This document shows positions 60,728 through 64,000 of a stretch of 64,000 nt of DNA, one piece after another. The stretch comes from Lentilactobacillus parabuchneri DSM 5707 = NBRC 107865 (GTDB lineage Bacteria; Bacillota; Bacilli; Lactobacillales; Lactobacillaceae). Within the stretch, counting starts at the first letter, position 1. Each line of letters starts with the position of its first letter. The stretch spans positions 1,476 through 65,475 of the forward strand of contig NZ_AZGK01000001.1 of the NCBI RefSeq assembly GCF_001435315.1, read 5' to 3'. The notes under the pieces were generated by a model. The model saw only the letters and a list, made by a program, of their open reading frames with translations. It was not told the DNA's origin and made no database searches. Position numbers and translations under genes: made by a program.

Positions 60728-60790
60728 TTGTTAAGCGCTTACAAATAAAAAGTCGTTTTGATTGTATTTTTAATTCACCGCAACTATTAT
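60728..60790 (+). promoter_or_regulatory. Promoter and CcpA-like (cre) site of pyruvate oxidase
   Basis: TTGTTAAGCGCTTACAA (60728-60744) is a near-perfect palindrome close to the cre box, with one extra base. TTGTAT (60762-60767), 17 bases, TATTAT (60785-60790) form the promoter. The site lies upstream of -35. Confidence 0.6.
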
Positions 60791-60836
60791 GTGTGTAATT
60801 GGTAATCGTTTATTGGTTTATAGGAGGTTTTTGATT

Positions 60837-62591
60837 ATGGCAAATACAATTAATTCAGGAGTTGCAGCATTACGGACCCTCGAAAGTTGGGGCGTTGATC
60901 ACATTTACGGCATTCCTGGTGGAACCATTAACAATTTAATGTATGCGCTGGATGAGGAAAAGGATAAAATCACCTATGTGCATGTTCGACATGAAGAAGT
61001 TGGTGCGTTGGCTGCAGTTGCCGACACGAAATTAACCGGAAAAATCGGGGTTGCATTTGGATCTGCCGGACCTGGTGCAACGCATTTGTTCCAAGGCGCT
61101 TATGATGCAATGGCTGATAAAGTGCCGGTGTTACTAATCGTTGGCCAAAATCCACAAGCATTGATGAACCAGGATTTCTTCCAGGAATTTGATGAGGACC
61201 CATGGTTTAAAGACGCCGGCGTCTATGCACGAACCGTGACGACTGCAGAAAGCCTGCCACACATTTTGGACGAAGCGATTCGGCGCGCGTTTGCACAACA
61301 CGGACCGGCAATCGTTACAATCCCAAACGATTTGGCAAATAAAGAAATTCCGGCTGATGGCTACTACAGCTCCGCCACTAATTTTGCAAAACCCGAGCTG
61401 AGTGCCGCTTCTGACGAGCAGGTTAATCAGGCACTTGAGTTGATTAAGCAGGCTAAAAAGCCGCTTTTGTACGTCGGCCAAGGAACCATTGGGGCAGCTG
61501 ACGAGGTAATGGAATTCGCTAAGAAATTCCAGATTCCAGTTATCACAACCGCCCTCGGCAAAGAAATTATTCCTTATGATTTTGAAGCCTTATTAGGTTC
61601 CGCTGCCCGGGTTGCTTCCAAGCCGGCAAACGAAGCCCTTCAACAAACCGACCTGATGTTGTTCATCGGCTCGAACTATCCATTTGCGGAAGCAATGTTC
61701 AAACCAGATGTTAAATTTATTCAAGTTGATAGCAATCCTCAAATGTTAGGTAAGCGGCATAAGACCGATGTTGCGATGCTGGCCGATGCCAAGAAGACCT
61801 TACAGAAATTTATTGAAATCGGCGAAACAGCTGAGCCATCACATTGGTACGCTGCCAACGTGGACAATGTTACCAACTGGCATGAATACAACGACCACAT
61901 GATGAATCGAACCGAAGGCAAATTGCGATTTGAACCGGCATTTAAAGAAATTAATCGAATTGCTGAAAAGGACGCGATTTTCTCAATTGATGTTGGCGAT
62001 GTTACTCAAAATGCGGTTCGATTATTGAAAACCAATGGTCATCAGCCTTGGATTACGTCCGGCCTATTTGCCACAATGGGCGTTGGTTTACCAGGATCCA
62101 TTGCAGCCAAGTTAAGTTATCCTGACCGTCAAGTGTTCAATCTGACAGGTGATGGCGCTGCAGCGATGGTCATGCAGGATTTGAGTACCCAAGTCGGATA
62201 CAAACTGCCGATCATTAACGTCGTCTTTTCAAACGAAGCCCTTGGATTTATTGAAGACGAGCAGGAAGATGACAACCACGAATGGTTCGGCATTAGCTTA
62301 CCGGAGACTGACTTTGCCAAGGTTGCTGAAGCACAAGGCATGACCGGAATAACGGTGACTTCGGTTGACCAAATCACCGCGGCCTTTGATAAAGCTGTCG
62401 AACTGACCAAGGCAGGCAAACCGGTGTTGATTGACGTCAAGATCACAAACGAACGACCAATTCCAGTTGAAAAATTGGCATTGGATCCCGATCAATTTGA
62501 CCAAAAGACGATTGACGAATTCAAGAAACGTTACTATGCAGAAGATTTGGCGCCATTAAGTGAATTCTTAAAGAAACACGGCGTTCAATAA
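60837..62591 (+). CDS. pox: Pyruvate oxidase
   Basis: A 584-residue thiamine-diphosphate enzyme. It shows GIPGGTINNLMYALDEE and HVRHEEVGALAAVAD (catalytic Glu), an FAD domain, and the ThDP motif GDGAAAMVMQDLSTQVGYKL with IINVVFSN. It oxidises pyruvate with phosphate and oxygen to acetyl-phosphate, carbon dioxide and peroxide. ATG at 60837 has AGGAGG upstream; the longer in-frame start 60789 lies at the promoter -10. A CcpA-type site upstream suggests glucose control. Confidence 0.92.
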   Translation: MANTINSGVAALRTLESWGVDHIYGIPGGTINNLMYALDEEKDKITYVHVRHEEVGALAAVADTKLTGKIGVAFGSAGPGATHLFQGAYDAMADKVPVLLIVGQNPQALMNQDFFQEFDEDPWFKDAGVYARTVTTAESLPHILDEAIRRAFAQHGPAIVTIPNDLANKEIPADGYYSSATNFAKPELSAASDEQVNQALELIKQAKKPLLYVGQGTIGAADEVMEFAKKFQIPVITTALGKEIIPYDFEALLGSAARVASKPANEALQQTDLMLFIGSNYPFAEAMFKPDVKFIQVDSNPQMLGKRHKTDVAMLADAKKTLQKFIEIGETAEPSHWYAANVDNVTNWHEYNDHMMNRTEGKLRFEPAFKEINRIAEKDAIFSIDVGDVTQNAVRLLKTNGHQPWITSGLFATMGVGLPGSIAAKLSYPDRQVFNLTGDGAAAMVMQDLSTQVGYKLPIINVVFSNEALGFIEDEQEDDNHEWFGISLPETDFAKVAEAQGMTGITVTSVDQITAAFDKAVELTKAGKPVLIDVKITNERPIPVEKLALDPDQFDQKTIDEFKKRYYAEDLAPLSEFLKKHGVQ

Positions 62592-62592
62592 A

Positions 62593-62646
62593 ATAAAAAA
62601 TCCCCAAGGACGATTGAAATGCACAAATCGCGGCTTGGGGATTTTT
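62593..62646. terminator. Rho-independent terminator
   Basis: AAAAAATCCCCAAG pairs with CTTGGGGATTTTTT, between convergent pyruvate oxidase and lipoprotein genes. Confidence 0.9.
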
Positions 62647-62651
62647 TGTGG

Positions 62652-63191
62652 TTATTTTGTAAAATCAAATTCTGTTGGCACTGACTTCTTTGAATGACCG
62701 ATCGTGGTGCTGTCGGATTTGAAGACTAAATAGGGTGCCGGCGAAGTCGCTTTGATATTTTTACCAATCATGATCAACTGCGATTGGGCAAAGCTTTGGG
62801 CGTGGTTGGCAACGCTCGTCTTCGAAGCAGTGTTTAATTGCTGGAAGTTAGTGCCAACTTTAACGATATAGCCATTGTCAATGTCATACGAAATGCTTTG
62901 CACATACTTGGACCACTGGTACATTTTTTTGCCTTGTTCAGCTTCTTTTTGATCCTGAGCAAGGGCGTGGCTCATGGTGTCATTGTATGCAGTTTGTTGT
63001 TTGGTTGAAAGTTTGGGATTAGTAGATTGAGTGCTTGTTGAGGATGTCGAATTTGATCGCTTTGATGTTGTGCTGGCCGTCACTTTGGACGAAGATTTGT
63101 GGCTGGATTTTTCGCTGGTACTTCCGGTTCCACACCCAGATAACAATAGACCAATGGTGAGAACCAGTATTAATCCTTTCGTTTTATGCAT
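62652..63191 (-). CDS. Ser/Thr-rich lipoprotein
   Basis: A 179-residue lipoprotein. The lipobox LLLSGC puts the lipid Cys near residue 20. A Ser/Thr/Lys linker (about 25-65) leads to a globular C-terminal part (MYQWSKYVQSISYDIDNGYI; IKATSPAPYLVFKSD). Function unknown. ATG at 63191 has GGAGG seven bases upstream; the 63230 start lacks a site. Confidence 0.8.
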   Translation of the reverse strand: MHKTKGLILVLTIGLLLSGCGTGSTSEKSSHKSSSKVTASTTSKRSNSTSSTSTQSTNPKLSTKQQTAYNDTMSHALAQDQKEAEQGKKMYQWSKYVQSISYDIDNGYIVKVGTNFQQLNTASKTSVANHAQSFAQSQLIMIGKNIKATSPAPYLVFKSDSTTIGHSKKSVPTEFDFTK

Positions 63192-63312
63192 GAAATGCCT
63201 CCGAGGTTGAAAATTTTGATTACGAAGCAAATTTTAGCACAACTGATTGATTGATTTTAAAGGATGAAACGAACTAAACCGATATTTAACGTTTGTCGAA
63301 AAATTTGTAAAT

Positions 63313-63346
63313 AAAAACAGCAAGGCATTAATCCCTTGCTGTTTTA
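63313..63346 (-). terminator. Terminator overlapping the end of a coding region
   Basis: AAAACAGCAAGG pairs with CCTTGCTGTTTT followed by Ts on the minus strand. The stop of the 63328-63567 gene lies in the loop. Confidence 0.8.
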
Positions 63347-63567
63347 GGTGTGTATTCATTCTTAATAAATTCGCGGGCTTCTTCATTTTCAGGTGCAATC
63401 CTTGCCAGTTCAATCATGGAGTCCAGCATGTGGATCCATTCAGGATGGTTTCCCTGGGAATGGTCGGCCTTAAATTTTTCCAACCCGGCAACGTCGTAAT
63501 TTCGGACCAATTCCAGCATTTCATTGACGAGGCCACTGACTTCATTAAAGACTTTTTCGTTATCCAT
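63328..63567 (-). CDS. Small acidic hypothetical protein
   Basis: A 79-residue helical protein (EVSGLVNEMLELVRNYDVAG; WIHMLDSMIELARIAPENEE), acidic and without Cys. No family recognised. ATG at 63567 has GGAGG upstream. It follows the partial gene at 63633 by 65 bases and may be co-transcribed. Its stop is inside the terminator hairpin. Confidence 0.72.
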   Translation of the reverse strand: MDNEKVFNEVSGLVNEMLELVRNYDVAGLEKFKADHSQGNHPEWIHMLDSMIELARIAPENEEAREFIKNEYTPKTARD

Positions 63568-63632
63568 TTTCTAACCTCCATTAATTCATTCACGATTTTT
63601 GTCATTGTGCGGTGATTTTGATATTTGCCTGA

Positions 63633-64000
63633 TTATTGGGTTGAACTGTCCATTTGCCGCAATTCCGATAAGAGCTGGAGTAATTGCGCGTGGTATACGT
63701 CCGAGCGTAACTGGGCATTTTGTTGACTGAACCAGTACTGCTTGGCGGGGGCAACGTAACTTTCCGGAACTTGATATTTATCCGCGATCCGCTGGAAGGT
63801 TGTTGGGTTGTCGGCGGCTTGCTGGAGGCGATAAAGGGGTTCTTCTTGAATAATTTTAACAACTTGCGGGCGAACGGCTTCCGGCAGTTTTGGCTGAACG
63901 ATTTTGACGACGGTATTTTTAATTGGTTTATCTAAAATTGTGTTGGTTTGCCGTTGGGCGTCGGTTAATTCGTGAACTTGATGGCCAACGTACAAAAACC
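63633..64000 (-). CDS. C-terminal part of an unrecognised protein, cut by the window edge
   Basis: At least 120 residues, open to the window end (LYVGHQVHELTDAQRQTNTI; PTTFQRIADKYQVPESYVAP; QLLQLLSELRQMDSSTQ). The helical end has no clear family. There is no convincing ribosome site inside the window, so the start lies beyond 64000. Confidence 0.6.
   Translation of the reverse strand, partial: FLYVGHQVHELTDAQRQTNTILDKPIKNTVVKIVQPKLPEAVRPQVVKIIQEEPLYRLQQAADNPTTFQRIADKYQVPESYVAPAKQYWFSQQNAQLRSDVYHAQLLQLLSELRQMDSSTQ

Noticed and set aside
63602-63862. 86-residue minus-strand ORF near the window end
   Set aside because: It overlaps the open C-terminal coding frame at 63633-64000 in another frame and shows low-complexity composition.

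Overview
The window reads as chromosomal DNA of a heterofermentative lactobacillus, most likely the Lentilactobacillus buchneri group. This is inferred from moderate GC, Gram-positive Shine-Dalgarno sites, many small exported proteins, an archaeal-type PEP carboxylase, pyruvate oxidase, an FMN-riboswitch riboflavin operon, aspartate ammonia-lyase and a linked alcohol/aldehyde dehydrogenase pair. No rRNA, tRNA, intact insertion sequence or CRISPR array was seen.

Layout. 1-3650 is a decayed prophage lysogeny segment: a frameshifted tyrosine integrase, small membrane and exported proteins and a broken ImmA-type metallopeptidase. 3754-8066 holds the glutamine-type ABC transporter genes glnPQ and a divergent aminotransferase. 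8234-11044 has a secreted metzincin and an SOS-controlled Y-family polymerase. 11062-11687 is a 249-bp tandem repeat array. 11850-16481 has a T-box-led hydratase-family gene, acetyltransferases and the ACT/PFL-family pair. 16696-26958 is envelope-rich: an L,D-transpeptidase, a DUF3267 protease, an MMPL exporter with its TetR regulator, and a transglycosylase-amidase. 27216-33547 has aspA, a P-type ATPase and a MarR/GNAT/B3-4 operon. 34209-39781 has a serA-like dehydrogenase and the adh/ald pair. 40294-52027 has an MFS exporter, an SOS-controlled YolD operon, flavin enzymes, PepD, PEP carboxylase, OsmC and several exported proteins. 52217-64000 has the riboflavin operon ribD-ribE-ribBA-ribH, an eRF1-like protein, pyruvate oxidase and small surface proteins.

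How the genes work together. Central carbon enzymes (PEP carboxylase, aspartate ammonia-lyase, pyruvate oxidase, lactaldehyde-type dehydrogenase) suggest C4 acid metabolism and late-phase pyruvate or lactate use; two of these promoters carry CcpA-like sites. Two LexA-type SOS boxes, 32 kb apart, control a Y-family polymerase operon and a YolD-like operon, genes that are often adjacent in other Firmicutes.

The most unusual feature is a family of modular intergenic repeat elements. They have conserved outer arms (GTGCG... and ...GGAGCACGTTT) around interchangeable central palindromes. Copies lie at 11062-11687, 15629-15925, 33835-34207, 39786-40280, 46411-46570 and possibly 50346-50420. They sit at gene 3' ends, often between convergent genes. 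A second set is a family of at least five short exported proteins, four of which share a 'TP..LRG.W'-like motif near the mature N-terminus.
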